From positions 280,503-344,502 of the forward strand of contig ML978175.1 of assembly GCA_010015745.1 (NCBI GenBank): 64,000 nucleotides of DNA, written 5' to 3'. Source of the DNA: Setomelanomma holmii. Its lineage: Eukaryota; Ascomycota; Dothideomycetes; Pleosporales; Phaeosphaeriaceae. Positions 20,026 through 30,165 of the stretch are shown piece after piece (position 1 is the stretch's first letter; each line of letters begins with the position of its first letter). The notes under the pieces were generated by a model. It was given only the letters and a program-made list of their open reading frames with translations, was not told the DNA's origin and did not search any database. The position numbers and the translations under genes are program-made.

Positions 20026-21825
20026 ATGGCGTTCAACTTCAACTGGTCACCGTTGATGGCGGATACATCGCGCGCACGCGACATGCTCACCACCGCGCTG
20101 AACAAATCGCCTAAGCCGCCCATTATCGTCGACGACATCATTGTAACCGAACTGAATCTTGGCACAACACCGCCCGAGCTGGAGATACTAGAGATTGGAG
20201 ATCTGGCAGAGGATCGCTTCCGCGGCATATTCAAGATGTCGTACTCTGGCGATGCCTTCCTGACGCTGAAAACAAAGGTCCAGGCAAATCCGCTCAAGAC
20301 ATACCTTTCAGGCAAACCAGACTTTGCATCGCCTGAGCCACTAGCAGCATCGTCTGGCCTGACAATACCGCTGCAGATTACCTTATCGGACATACGCTTA
20401 TCGGGCTTTGTCATCTTGGTGTTCTCCAAGCAGAAGGGCTTGACTCTGGTGTTCAGGAACGACCCACTGGAGTCTTTGAAGGTATCTTCAACCTTTGACT
20501 CGATACCGTTCGTACGGGACTATCTTCAAAAGGAAATCGAGGGGCAACTGCGCGTGCTCTTCATGGAAGACTTGCCAGCCATCATACATCGCTTATCGTT
20601 GCGCCTGTGGTCCCCAGAGTTCCAAGAGCTTGAGACGGAAGCGCGGCTGGAAGGCAACAACGACGACACTGTGCCTATCGACCCGCTTGCGACACCGCCT
20701 CAAGATGCCGTCGATGCTTTCGGCAACCCCCTCAACGAGTCACAAATTTCCGCCTTGTCGCTCGACACCAGCGGCGAGATCCATGCCTCCTTCTCGCAGA
20801 AGAACATCCTCCGCTTGGCGGCATTATCAGAGTCACAGCACACACTGTCGCTATTTACACCTGGGATACGCGACGCCGTCTTCCGTGCCTGGGCAGGACA
20901 TCCAGACAGACTTGAGACGGGTTTGGCCACGCCAGGTCTTACAAGAGGCAGCCTGTCCAGGATACAGTCCACCTTCGGCAGTGTGAGGTCGGGCGCGTCA
21001 TCAGTCGCATCTGGAAGCACTGGCAACGACACGCATAGCTCGCGCCCATCGCTTGCGACCTCACATTCCATGTCGGCTGGTCTCAGCTTAGGCGCCAGTC
21101 GATCACGTACTGGTCAGGTTCGCAAGCGCAAGAAGCGAGTTGTTGATCTACGCAAGCACAAGGACGGTGTGGACTCTGGCGTGTCGACGGAAGCTCCTAC
21201 GCCTCTACCGAGCACGTATGCATCTGAGACCTCGAGCATCATTCACGAGGAACCAGAAGCTGAGGCTGAGCTCGCTACACCACCACGGACACCGGTAAAA
21301 CTGGGTCTGCAGTACAACAGCAAGCACGGCAGTCTTGATATTGGCGAACCAACCAGGATATCAGAGAGTTCTGACACTCTGCTACCTGCTGCCCCAATAC
21401 TGTCCAAGGCTCCAGCGAGGTCGAAGTCGAAACAGCGTGACGATGTACGACCTCCGCCATCAACGCAAGTAGAGGATTTTGCACAGACCCCGACGAGACC
21501 ACGACACTCCTCGAAACGTCCTTCGCTGTCCCGCACGTCACTTCGACAAGCTCAACAATCCACATCGCCCCTCCTTCGCTCCCTATCGTTCGACAAGGTT
21601 TCAGCACTGTCCTCGCCACCGACAGAGGAGGCAGCTGGCTCTGGCGGCATTCTCGAACAGGCTTGGATGATGAAGATGGCACAAGAGATTGCACGCAAGG
21701 TCCAGGAAGAGAAAGACAAGGCCGATCGACTACGAAGCCAAGGTTCAAGTTCAAAGGGTCCAACAAGCGGAGGTGTTTGGGCTGGTGAAGAAGATGTTGA
21801 TGCACCTCCAGCGTACGTTGCATGA
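20026..21825 (+). CDS. mdm34: Mdm34, mitochondrial component of the ERMES tether
   Basis: A single exon encodes 599 residues. The N-terminus MAFNFNWSPL followed by SPKPPIIVDDIIVTELNLG and LEILEIGDLAEDRFRGIF is diagnostic of Mdm34. The SMP lipid-binding domain spans about residues 1-195, ending IHRLSLRLWSPEFQ. The middle is Ser-rich and disordered with a basic patch (RKRKKRVVDLRKHKDG), also typical of the family. Mdm34 is an outer mitochondrial membrane subunit that joins Mdm12, Mmm1 and Mdm10 to bridge ER and mitochondria for phospholipid exchange. The start is certain because the family begins at this sequence. Confidence 0.97.
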   Translation: MAFNFNWSPLMADTSRARDMLTTALNKSPKPPIIVDDIIVTELNLGTTPPELEILEIGDLAEDRFRGIFKMSYSGDAFLTLKTKVQANPLKTYLSGKPDFASPEPLAASSGLTIPLQITLSDIRLSGFVILVFSKQKGLTLVFRNDPLESLKVSSTFDSIPFVRDYLQKEIEGQLRVLFMEDLPAIIHRLSLRLWSPEFQELETEARLEGNNDDTVPIDPLATPPQDAVDAFGNPLNESQISALSLDTSGEIHASFSQKNILRLAALSESQHTLSLFTPGIRDAVFRAWAGHPDRLETGLATPGLTRGSLSRIQSTFGSVRSGASSVASGSTGNDTHSSRPSLATSHSMSAGLSLGASRSRTGQVRKRKKRVVDLRKHKDGVDSGVSTEAPTPLPSTYASETSSIIHEEPEAEAELATPPRTPVKLGLQYNSKHGSLDIGEPTRISESSDTLLPAAPILSKAPARSKSKQRDDVRPPPSTQVEDFAQTPTRPRHSSKRPSLSRTSLRQAQQSTSPLLRSLSFDKVSALSSPPTEEAAGSGGILEQAWMMKMAQEIARKVQEEKDKADRLRSQGSSSKGPTSGGVWAGEEDVDAPPAYVA

Positions 21826-22640
21826 GCGAAGCATATGAGATTATGAGAAACGTTATTACGATGGCGTTTTTGGTATATTTGGGATCAAAAAGCAGTCGGT
21901 TTGCGATGTTGTCGTAATGTAATACCGACGAGAAGTATTTGGAATGGTGGGCACGGTCTAGAGGAGCCTGTACATACAGCGGTTGGATGGATGGATGTCT
22001 GGGGCTTGCGGCATGGTACGCTTACTTTCACTTGGGATATCGCTACTCAAGAAGAGTCTCATCGTTAATAGCTGTTCAAGCACATCATTTGACCTCACTT
22101 GCATTCATGACCTGGTGCTCTGACATCAGCCCTATCGTTTTTGGACTGTTCTGGCGCTGCTTGTGACAAGGGACAAAGGCATCGGAAACCATAGAGGAGC
22201 AACCATCATTGCGCAATGTGTGTACGCCACGCCAGCATTGCACCTACCTCGCGCAGCGGGCCCGCAGTGCCGTCACCAGGTCTAGTAAAACTTCCTGGAG
22301 ACCTTCGGTAGCCATACGAGCAGCACAGACACTCTTTTGGGTTGATGAAGTACCTTGCAGTAGTACATCATCAGCTACTCGTGCGATGAAATCAGGATGA
22401 ATATAGTCAGGCTTTAGGATAGACCCGATAGAAATCATGACCAATCACGAATACTTGCTAGGCCTGGTGTCGTTAGCATTATGGATGCATCACAATACGA
22501 ATTTTATCAGGTTCATCATTGTTCTCGGGCTCAAGTCCGGACCGTCAGGTATTTGCCGACACTCCTTTCCCCGCATAAGATGGGAGCCGACGCCCGAAAT
22601 TCAAACACCGCGGGATTCTCGACAGCTCCCAAGACACCCC
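21826..22640. other. Intergenic region
   Basis: Region between mdm34 and the Zn2Cys6 gene. An in-frame upstream ATG at 22437 would add 68 residues to the next gene, but that segment is atypical and hydrophobic. A short ggatggatgg run lies near 21983. Confidence 0.4.
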
Positions 22641-25129
22641 ATGGATGACTCCACTACCCCACAGTCGCCTCATGCAGGCAACAGTAACGCGCAGGACGAG
22701 GATGCGAAGAGCAAGAGAACACAGATCGCTTGTTTGAATTGCAGGAAGAGGAAGAGTCGGTGCTTACTGTGAGTGCTTCCCGAGCGGATATCGGCAACTG
22801 ATGAATGGGCGAGAAGACGACATTGCGACTGGCATAGGCCAGACACACCGAATAGCACAACCTGCTAGTCTTCAACGTCTTATGAGATTTGCGCAAGACA
22901 CCTTGCATTACGTTGAAGCTACCTGCGCAACGCTCACTAATTCTTTGTGACAGCGACGAAAGCGGCTCCATACCTTGCTTACGATGCAAACGCGACAATT
23001 TGGACTGTGTGCTTGGAGGAAGCAACCGCGGCGGACGACGAGTGCGCAAAAAGCCTCGACTAGAAGAGCCCTCCTCGTCGTCGACCACGCTTCCCCCCCT
23101 GCATGCGCCTCGTACCGACGATGGCAGCTTTCATGCGCTCGGCAACTTAGGCACTTGGTCGCATGAGCTTGCAGCATCGCAGCAGTATGCTGGCGACGAC
23201 AATCATGCGACACGATCCGAATCCTCGAATACAGACGAAATGCAATTCAACAATTTGCAAAACCCATCAGACGCGTTGGGCATACTTGCGAGAGTTGCTG
23301 GGGAGTCAAGCTCAAATGAGGAGGCGTCCAACATGACCATGAATGGCAAAGCTCCTGAATGCATCAACCGATCTTCACTAGCAAGTCTGCCCAATGTTGT
23401 GTCCTTGTCCTTCTCCTACCCCTTGCTAGATCGAGGTGTGTTGACCGTGCACTCGCTCTGCCAGCTTCTGGTCCGTTTTCAACAACAGTATCACCCTTAC
23501 TATCCGGTAGCACCAGCTCATGCTTTTGACTCTTCGAGGCTGGCGGAAATGGTGACGAAAGAGAGGCATCTGCTGACTGCTCTCCTTCTGATCGGTTCAA
23601 AGGACTTGGTGGATGAACCACATATTTATGAAGCGTGTATGGAGCACATGAAGAGTTTGGTATCAGACCTGGCTGCAGGTAGTGAGGCAGACATTGAAGC
23701 TGTAGAAGCTTTACTCATACTTGCTGAATGGGCACCATATACGCAAAGAGGGTCTGGGAAAGTCGGCAAAGGAGAAGAAGACAAGGAAAGTTGGATGCAT
23801 GTGGGTCTTGCTCTTCGCATCGCATACTTCCTGGCCTTGGATAGATACTCCTTTCGCTTCGTGGATCAGGGCAAGGATCCCAATCATGACCGCAAACGAT
23901 TGATTTGGACATCTGCATACGTCTCAGACCGGCACACCAGCATCAGGATTGGAAAGGCGTTCTGGTCACGAGGTCCTGGTCCTCTGACAACGCTACGACG
24001 CGAAGACTATCCATCTCTCATACCGAAGAATCCAAATGAGGAAGATTACGCTTCGATCTTTCAGGCTAACTTGGAACTCACACAGCTGTTCAGCAATGTA
24101 CACGACACGTTGTACTCAAATCCTTCGTCAAGCTTCCGATCCCACATGAGTGGAAGTTACATCAAGTTCATCGATGACTTTCGGTCCGCAATATATGGTT
24201 GGAAAAGTGTCTGGGGCACACTCACATGCTCACCACACCTCAAAGCATGTTTACTGATGTCCTATGATTATCTGAGACTATATACAAATGCCTTCGCCTT
24301 TCAGGCCACGGTTCTTCGCGCCCTTCCTGCAGCGAGCACAGTAGCCAACCCGGCGATGGGTTCAAACTCCGGGCCTGGCTTCAGTATGCAAGCACCACAA
24401 CGCGTCTTCGCAACGAACAATGTCGGGGCAGTAGGCGACGCACGGTTTATCTACGAAGGACTTGATGCCGCGAAAGCTATTCTTACAACCGTCAACAACT
24501 TTGTAGATCCTGAGCGCTCATTACGCTTCATGCCGTTGCGATACTACCTATACCTCGTGTACGCCGGCGTCTTTCTGTACCGCGCCCGCTGCACCGGCGT
24601 GATAAGCAGCGACGAAGACCGCGCAATCCGTGCCATGATCAATGAGACCGTCGCGCGTTTGCAGCGCAGTAGCGTTGGGTCTGGAATTGGAATACAGCAT
24701 CCTGGTAGTCGGTACTCGCAACTTCTGAAGCTCCTTTGGGCAAAGGTACCTCGCAAAGACAAGTCGTCACGCTCCTCGTTCCGACATCCAGGCACACACA
24801 TTGCTAGCAATCCCGTGGACAGCAACGGCCTCTCTCACCCTCCCATCGTCACGCCATCCACAAATCAGCAAAGTCCACAAAACAGCGCAGGCACGGGTGA
24901 GAGCCCGGCCATGACGGAGATGATGGGCGATTTTGGCTGGACCGACCTGAATGCTGTCAGTGACTTCGCAATTGGGCAAGGCCCTGGAGGGAATGGTAAT
25001 GCGGCGCAAGACGAAGCGGCGCTGTGGAATGGATTCCTGCCTCTCGATATGGGATGGAGTGCGCAGGGCTTTGGGTTCGATGGGTTAGGCGGTAATTTTG
25101 GTGAAGGCGAGTTAGGTATGTTGTTTTGA
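22641..25129 (+). CDS. Zn2Cys6 transcription factor, PrtT/WAR1-like
   Basis: Two exons, join(22641..22768, 22954..25129), 767 residues. The 185-nt intron (GTGAGT..ACAG) lies inside the zinc cluster and its removal gives a perfect binuclear cluster: C31-x2-C34-x6-C41-x9-C51-x2-C54-x6-C61. It is followed by a basic linker (GGRRVRKKPR). The central segment includes ALRIAYFLALDRY, then RKRLIWTSAYVSDRHTSIR and AFWSRGPGP, as in the fungal-specific regulatory domain. The pattern reminds me of the PrtT (protease activator) / WAR1 group; this is a recollection and not certain. The C-terminus is Gly-rich and acidic, plausible as an activation region. I prefer the ATG at 22641 over 22437. A secreted peptidase gene starts 860 bp downstream on the same strand. 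Confidence 0.88.
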
Positions 25130-25988
25130 TACGAAATCTTGAGATTTTCCTTCAAGCTCTTGAACTCTATGCTTAGTATGCAACCAAGCCTTCTCGAGCC
25201 TCGTATAATTCTGTGCCGCGCCCCAAAGCTGCATATACTGTCCACAGCGGGACTGAGTGATGAAGATTATTTAGTCGTGCTAAATCATTCAGGGCTTAGC
25301 ATGATCTGCCAGCGCGGACCTAAGCCGAAATCCAGACTCCTTCCATCTTCTTTCCATCACTGTACACCTGCACTTCTGCCGGCTATTCGATCCTTGGCTG
25401 TCGTATGTGACGCGTCCGACGTTCGTCCTTCCTTTTGTCGCCATGTGCAGCCAGCCGAAGACATCGAGGCCTGGAGACACCTTAGCCAAATGGGAAGGTC
25501 CTTTGCCGAGCCCGGATCTACCACCGTTCGATCAATCAGAACTCTCCAAATCAAACAAACATCTGCATTCGAAACGCGCCTCATCAACACCTGACCACAC
25601 CTGAGTTGCCAAGCTCAATTACATTGCCTTTTATGCGCCTACCCGTTGCGGCAGCTGAGTGGCCCTGCTTGTGAAATTCCCTGTCGATCACCACGTAGCT
25701 GCATGGGAGCTTGTCTACATCAAGGCTTATCTTGGATCGCTAAATTAAATATTTGCGGAGTACCAAGACGATGGGTGCAACTTCCTGGAGGCGACATAGC
25801 CCCGTGAGTAGTTAAGTCGCGTAGGGCAGGTAGGTGTAAGTGATTCGCTATGGAGTGCGACCTGCCGTAACAATCGGTGGGGCAGTAAGGCCTCTTCTTG
25901 GTCAACTATAAAGTGCAGGTAGGACCATGGTTCCTCCTCTCATCCTGACACCTGGTTCTCGTCTTCTCTAACTCGTTCTCTATCGGCC
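25130..25988. promoter_or_regulatory. Intergenic region and promoter of the carboxypeptidase gene
   Basis: A TATAAA at 25907-25912 lies 77 bases before the ATG at 25989. A GTGGGG (25877-25882) fits the CreA-type consensus SYGGRG, and a CTTATC (GATA on the reverse strand) lies near 25727. These are short matches and functional only by inference. A frame at 25139-25594 has no motif. Confidence 0.45.
25907..25912 (+). promoter_or_regulatory. TATA box of the M14A carboxypeptidase gene
   Basis: TATAAA 77 bases upstream of the start codon, at usual distance for a fungal secreted-enzyme gene, followed by a C/T-rich leader. Confidence 0.55.
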
Positions 25989-27409
25989 ATGAAGTTCCTA
26001 GGCGTTACTTTGGCCTCCTTGGGCCTCGTGTCGGCCGCCTCAATCACGAAGAAGGTTAGCTACGAGGATTGGAAAGTCTATCGTGTCAACGTCGGCTCCA
26101 ATGCGGCCAAGGTCAATGATGTGGTGAGCAAGCTGCAATTGAACTTGTGGAAGGGCAGTCCATCGAGCAGCGATGTCGTCGGTAAGTGTTGGTGTATGAA
26201 GTGGTTGTGAGACATGCACTGACTTCGTGCCTTCACGTTTGGCAGACGTAATGGTTGGCCCAACCCAAGTCCAGGATTTCGAGGCATCTACCGAGGACAT
26301 TGAAACCAAGGTCATGCACGACAATCTTGGTGCTGCTATTGCTGACGAGGACACTTTCGGCATCTATGCTGGTAATGACCCAAAGACAATGTGGAGCTGG
26401 TCAAGGCGCTAACGATCAATAGCCGGTCTCGCTCCCAACGCCACTTGGTTCAATTCTTACCATGCCATTGCGGACCACTTCCAATGGATCTCAGACCTAG
26501 CGGCTGCTTATCCTTCTAATTCCGAGGTTGTTGTGGCGGGTAAGTCTCTAGAAGGACGAGACATCAAGGGCATTCACATTTGGGGCTCTGGCGGCAAAGG
26601 ATCGCAGAAGGGCGTGGTTTGGCATGGTACTGTTCATGCTAGGGAATGGATCACGACTATGGTGAGATTAAGTTACGCATTTCTTCCTCCGTATCATGAC
26701 TTACATAGTTCAGGTCGTCGAATATGCAGCTTATCAGCTTCTGACCTCGACGGATGCCACTACTGCAGCATTCAAGAACAAATACGACTTCTACGTCTTC
26801 CCGATCGTCAACCCAGATGGATTCGCCTACACCCAGTCGACAGACCGCATGTGGCGTAAGAACCGCCAGACCACTCCTTCTGCCAGCTGCGTAGGAAGAG
26901 ACATCAACAGGAACTGGCCCAGCCACTGGGACCAACGTGGCGGTGCGAGCACGTCTCCCTGCGATGAGGATTACAAAGGCCCTTCTGCTGGAGATGGCGT
27001 TGAGACCAAGGTGCTGAAAGCTCAGCTCGACAGCATCGCAGCTGGAAAGGGCGTGCAGCTGTACATGGACATCCACTCATACTCGCAGCTCTGGATGTAC
27101 CCGTACGGCTATACCTGCTCTGGCACAGTTCCCAACTCTGCAAAGTACTCATCTCTCACGAGCGGCGCTATTGCAGCAGTCAAGGCAGTCCATGGTACCA
27201 CCTTCACGGGCGGACCGATCTGCAACACAATTTACCAGGTCAGCGGCGATAGCGTTGACTACGCCTTTGAGGTCGCGAAGGCAAATTATAGCATGACAGT
27301 GGAGCTGAGGGACACTGGAAACTACGGCTTTGTCTTGCCAGCAAACCAGATCCTTCCTAGTGGAGAAGAGATGTGGGCTGGATTGAGCTATTTGCTGAAG
27401 AACATGTAA
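25989..27409 (+). CDS. Secreted zinc metallocarboxypeptidase, family M14A (carboxypeptidase A-like)
   Basis: Four exons, join(25989..26181, 26246..26371, 26423..26661, 26714..27409), 417 residues; introns of 64, 51 and 52 nt with GTAAGT, GTAATG and GTGAGA donors, all in phase. A signal peptide (MKFLGVTLASLGLVSA) is followed by an activation propeptide of about 100 residues. Catalytic signature: zinc ligands H178 and E181 in HAREW and H307 in DIHSYSQ; substrate-binding RDINRNW; general base E383 in VELRDTGNYGF. In the specificity segment IYQVSGDSVDYAF the residue at the position equivalent to bovine 255 is Val367, which favours hydrophobic C-terminal residues (A-type). Length fits fungal MCPA enzymes. 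It would be secreted as a zymogen. Confidence 0.95.
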
Positions 27410-27767
27410 CTAGCCATTGGTCAGAGAGGCAGAGGCAAGCAACCGAATGACACGTAATGAGAGCGAGAGTTTAGTCCTTCACTCAAAGACCCTTTCTTCA
27501 ATGTTCCTGCAAAGACACGCTGCTGAGACGATCACCGTGAGCACAGTGTCGAAAACAGTAAGTGAGCCAAAGTTTCCATTTGAGTTGATACCATCACCGG
27601 GAATACTCAAGTTATCCCATGTGGTTGTTGACGCCTATTGCCCTAGCCAGAGCCATGGTTCAACCACTTGGCCTCCAATTACTTTATCTTTCCTTGCCGT
27701 TCCCAGGCTTTCCAGGTCAATCAGATGCCTAGCGTCTGAAGAAGCATGATCTTGATCGCACTTACCA
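27410..27767. other. Convergent intergenic region
   Basis: 3' region between the carboxypeptidase gene and the oppositely oriented cysteine-rich gene. No feature recognised. Confidence 0.4.
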
Positions 27768-28822
27768 TCAACGTGTTGCTGAAATCGTCAATGTATCCGT
27801 GATAACTGTCGGAGACGGAGGCGGAAGGCCCGAGATCGTCGAAGGCCATGGCTTCGGCTGCGGTGTCTCTGTGACCAAGGGATCGAAGAATTTGCACTCC
27901 ATGCTTGGAGGACCAGGTGATATCATGTCGCGATCCTTCTCCACGACACAGTGAGTGCTCTTCTCACATGTATGCACCACCTCCACAGGCTTGCCCTGCA
28001 TGCAGTTGGCGAAGACGTCGCCCCACTCGGACTCGGCGCAGAAGATCTTGGTAGTGTCGCAGATGGGCTGCTCGCCGGTGGTTGTGAGGAAGGTCGGCGT
28101 AGACTTCTGAAAAGCGGACGTGGTGCTGGAAGGAGGACTTGTGGATTTAAGTTGACAGGACACCTCGCCCATGGTCTCATTCCAGAGGCATGTCTCATCG
28201 TACTGGCAGCGCTGGACGATCTCAGGGAAGACTTCGGACTTGCAGAAGGACAAGACGTCGCCGTCAGGACTCAAAGCACAGAAGATGTTCGGAAATTCGC
28301 ACATTGGGCCGGAATCTTGAGCAGCGGAGCGAGCAATTTCTTGACGGTTACGCTTGCAGGAGAACTCGTTGCCTTCCAGGTGGCAGTAAGCGCCTAAGTT
28401 GGTCTTGTTAGTCCGCGATCCCCATGATTAGGCAACGACTTGATTACCTTTCTGACACGGGAAGACATTCTTCCACTCGCCATTCTGACACTCGATGCCC
28501 CAATAGTTGGACGCACATTGCCGCCCGCCATTGTTGCAGCCCTCGACATCGCCACGGGCGATGCGATCGGGGCGATAGCGCTGGCAAGTGAACTCGTTGC
28601 CCTCCATGACGCAGCGATAGCTTGTGTTGTGCCGGGTCAGTTTTCAGTTATATTGTAGCCATGGAAGCACTCACGTCGGAGGCAGGGGTGGACATTCTTC
28701 CAGACCCCATTCTGACATTCGATGCCATAGTAATCGGAACCACATCGTCGCTCGCCGTTCGTACAGGCAAGCGCCATTGGAAGAAGACCCAGTAGGGCGA
28801 GAACGAAGTTGAAAGCCCTCAT
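27768..28822 (-). CDS. Secreted protein with four six-cysteine modules
   Basis: Proposed exons: complement(join(27768..28393, 28448..28620, 28671..28822)), 316 residues. A signal peptide (MRAFNFVLALLGLLPMALA) is followed by four modules. Modules 1 and 2: C-x6-C-x8-C-x10-C-x5/6-C-x8-C, sharing GIECQNGxWKNVxPC and EGNEF. Modules 3 and 4: C-x6-C-x11-C-x11-C-x5-C-x10/17-C, sharing IFC and a Ser/Thr/Pro linker between them. The tail is Pro/Ser/Thr-rich. The intron in module 2 (28447-28394) is clean. The intron in module 1 is uncertain: the better donor GTGAGT at 28674 breaks the frame, while GTGCTT at 28670 keeps it. The same spacing recurs in the neighbouring gene at 29668-30165. Six cysteines per module suggest three disulfides and an apoplastic role. 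No known family is recognised. Confidence 0.72.
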
Positions 28823-29667
28823 GTCAATTAATGCCTTCTGGTCGTAGAGTGTTTGTTGATGTTTAATTTCTCGTGATGTGGAAGTTGAAGTAGTTGTTGT
28901 GGTGAGTAAATGTGTGGATGAGTGACAGAAAAGTGTAGACGGATGAGGGCGAAAGGGATCTTATACGCCTAAGCAAGGCCGGCAAGACGCGGCAGAAAAT
29001 AGTCTCATGATAGCAAATGGCAGGGTGAGAGCCGCCCACGAGACTTTGGGGTCGTTTGCATCACGATAACGGGCAATCAGATATGCAGGTGCTAATGGCG
29101 CGTCTGCCCGCTTTTGAATTGCCATTGGTTCTCTCTCAGGAGCGCCGAGCTATATAGGAGATCAGAACTAATTCAGAATGGAGGGAGTGTGGCCAGGTCC
29201 TGCGAGCAGCTTCTGTAATGGTGATCATCTTTCGACCCGAAGACGGGACCCCACTGCCTCCGCTTTCGCTCGAGAGGCTAATATAGGAGCTTGTCCATAT
29301 TCCAGAAATATCAAGTCGACCACCCCAAAAGCGTACATCTGGTCAATATCCTGGGTAATAGGTGGCATGGGTCACTGGCTCGTTCTCACGACGGCTATGC
29401 AAAGAATGAACGAAGGTTTGATCAGATTGATGATGAATTGAGATACCTGGGGCATCACTACCGAGGTAGCATCCGTCTCCTCGATATCCAACCTATGGCG
29501 ACCATCTTTGCCCAAAATCCGCCTTGTATCCGTTCGACCTAGTCTGACCTCTCAGTTCCTCTTCAAGAAGCAATTGCTTATGGTGAGTGCAAGCATCTGT
29601 TTATCGCTGCTCATTAGCTGCAGATTGTGATTTGTGATTCGCTAGACACTTACCCGACTACTCGTTT
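28823..29667. promoter_or_regulatory. Intergenic region with promoter of the four-module gene
   Basis: On the minus strand a TATAAG (plus coordinates 28960-28965) lies 138 bases before the start at 28822. The rest (29000-29667) shows no supported coding frame. Confidence 0.45.
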
Positions 29668-30165
29668 TTAGTTCAAGGCGGCATTGGCGTGCTTGCCCCA
29701 GGTGCAGTGTGGGGTGGGCTTTGAGACGCAGCGCTCGTATGAGCGGCAGTCCTGGAATACCTTCCAATATCCATTGGTGCACTGGAAGACCGCACCATCC
29801 ATGCCTTTGTCGTTCGCGGCGAGACACTTTAGCTCGCCCTCTTTACAGGCGACGACAGCGGGATCGGCCGCTGGTTTCTGAGGTTCGGCACGGCGACGTC
29901 GACCCCACGTACAGTGAGGGCTCGGAGTTCCGACACAGCGCTCGGATGGACGGCAGTCCTGGATCAGTTTCCAATAGCCGTTGACGCACTCGAAGACACC
30001 TCCATCCTTGCCGTCATTGTTACCAGCAAGACACTTGATGTCGCCTTCGGCGCACATCATGCCGACGTTGTTGATGGGAGAGATCGCATCATCTCGAGGA
30101 TTGGCGGAGGCGAACGCAATTGCCACAAAACCCAGAAGGGCGAGGAAACGGCTGAACTGCCTCAT
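29668..30165 (-). CDS. Secreted protein with two six-cysteine modules and a Kex2-type linker
   Basis: A single exon encodes 165 residues. A signal peptide ends near residue 21 (FVAIAFASA). Two modules have identical spacing, C-x6-C-x14-C-x10-C-x5-C-x7-C, with cysteines at 38, 45, 60, 71, 77, 85 and 107, 114, 129, 140, 146, 154. Both share CLAxND/NxGxDGxVFxC, NGYWK, QDCR and PHCTWG. The linker holds RRRR (89-92), a likely Kex2-type cleavage site that would release two separate peptides. The module matches that of the gene at 27768-28822 (C-x6-C, then ECxNGxWK about ten residues before the next Cys). Size and cysteine content are those of fungal small secreted proteins; an effector role is only inferred. 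Confidence 0.82.
   Translation of the reverse strand: MRQFSRFLALLGFVAIAFASANPRDDAISPINNVGMMCAEGDIKCLAGNNDGKDGGVFECVNGYWKLIQDCRPSERCVGTPSPHCTWGRRRRAEPQKPAADPAVVACKEGELKCLAANDKGMDGAVFQCTNGYWKVFQDCRSYERCVSKPTPHCTWGKHANAALN

Noticed and set aside
22437..22640. Upstream ATG at 22437 as start of the Zn2Cys6 factor
   Set aside because: It adds a hydrophobic, atypical 68-residue segment; the ATG at 22641 puts the zinc cluster at residues 31-61, as usual.
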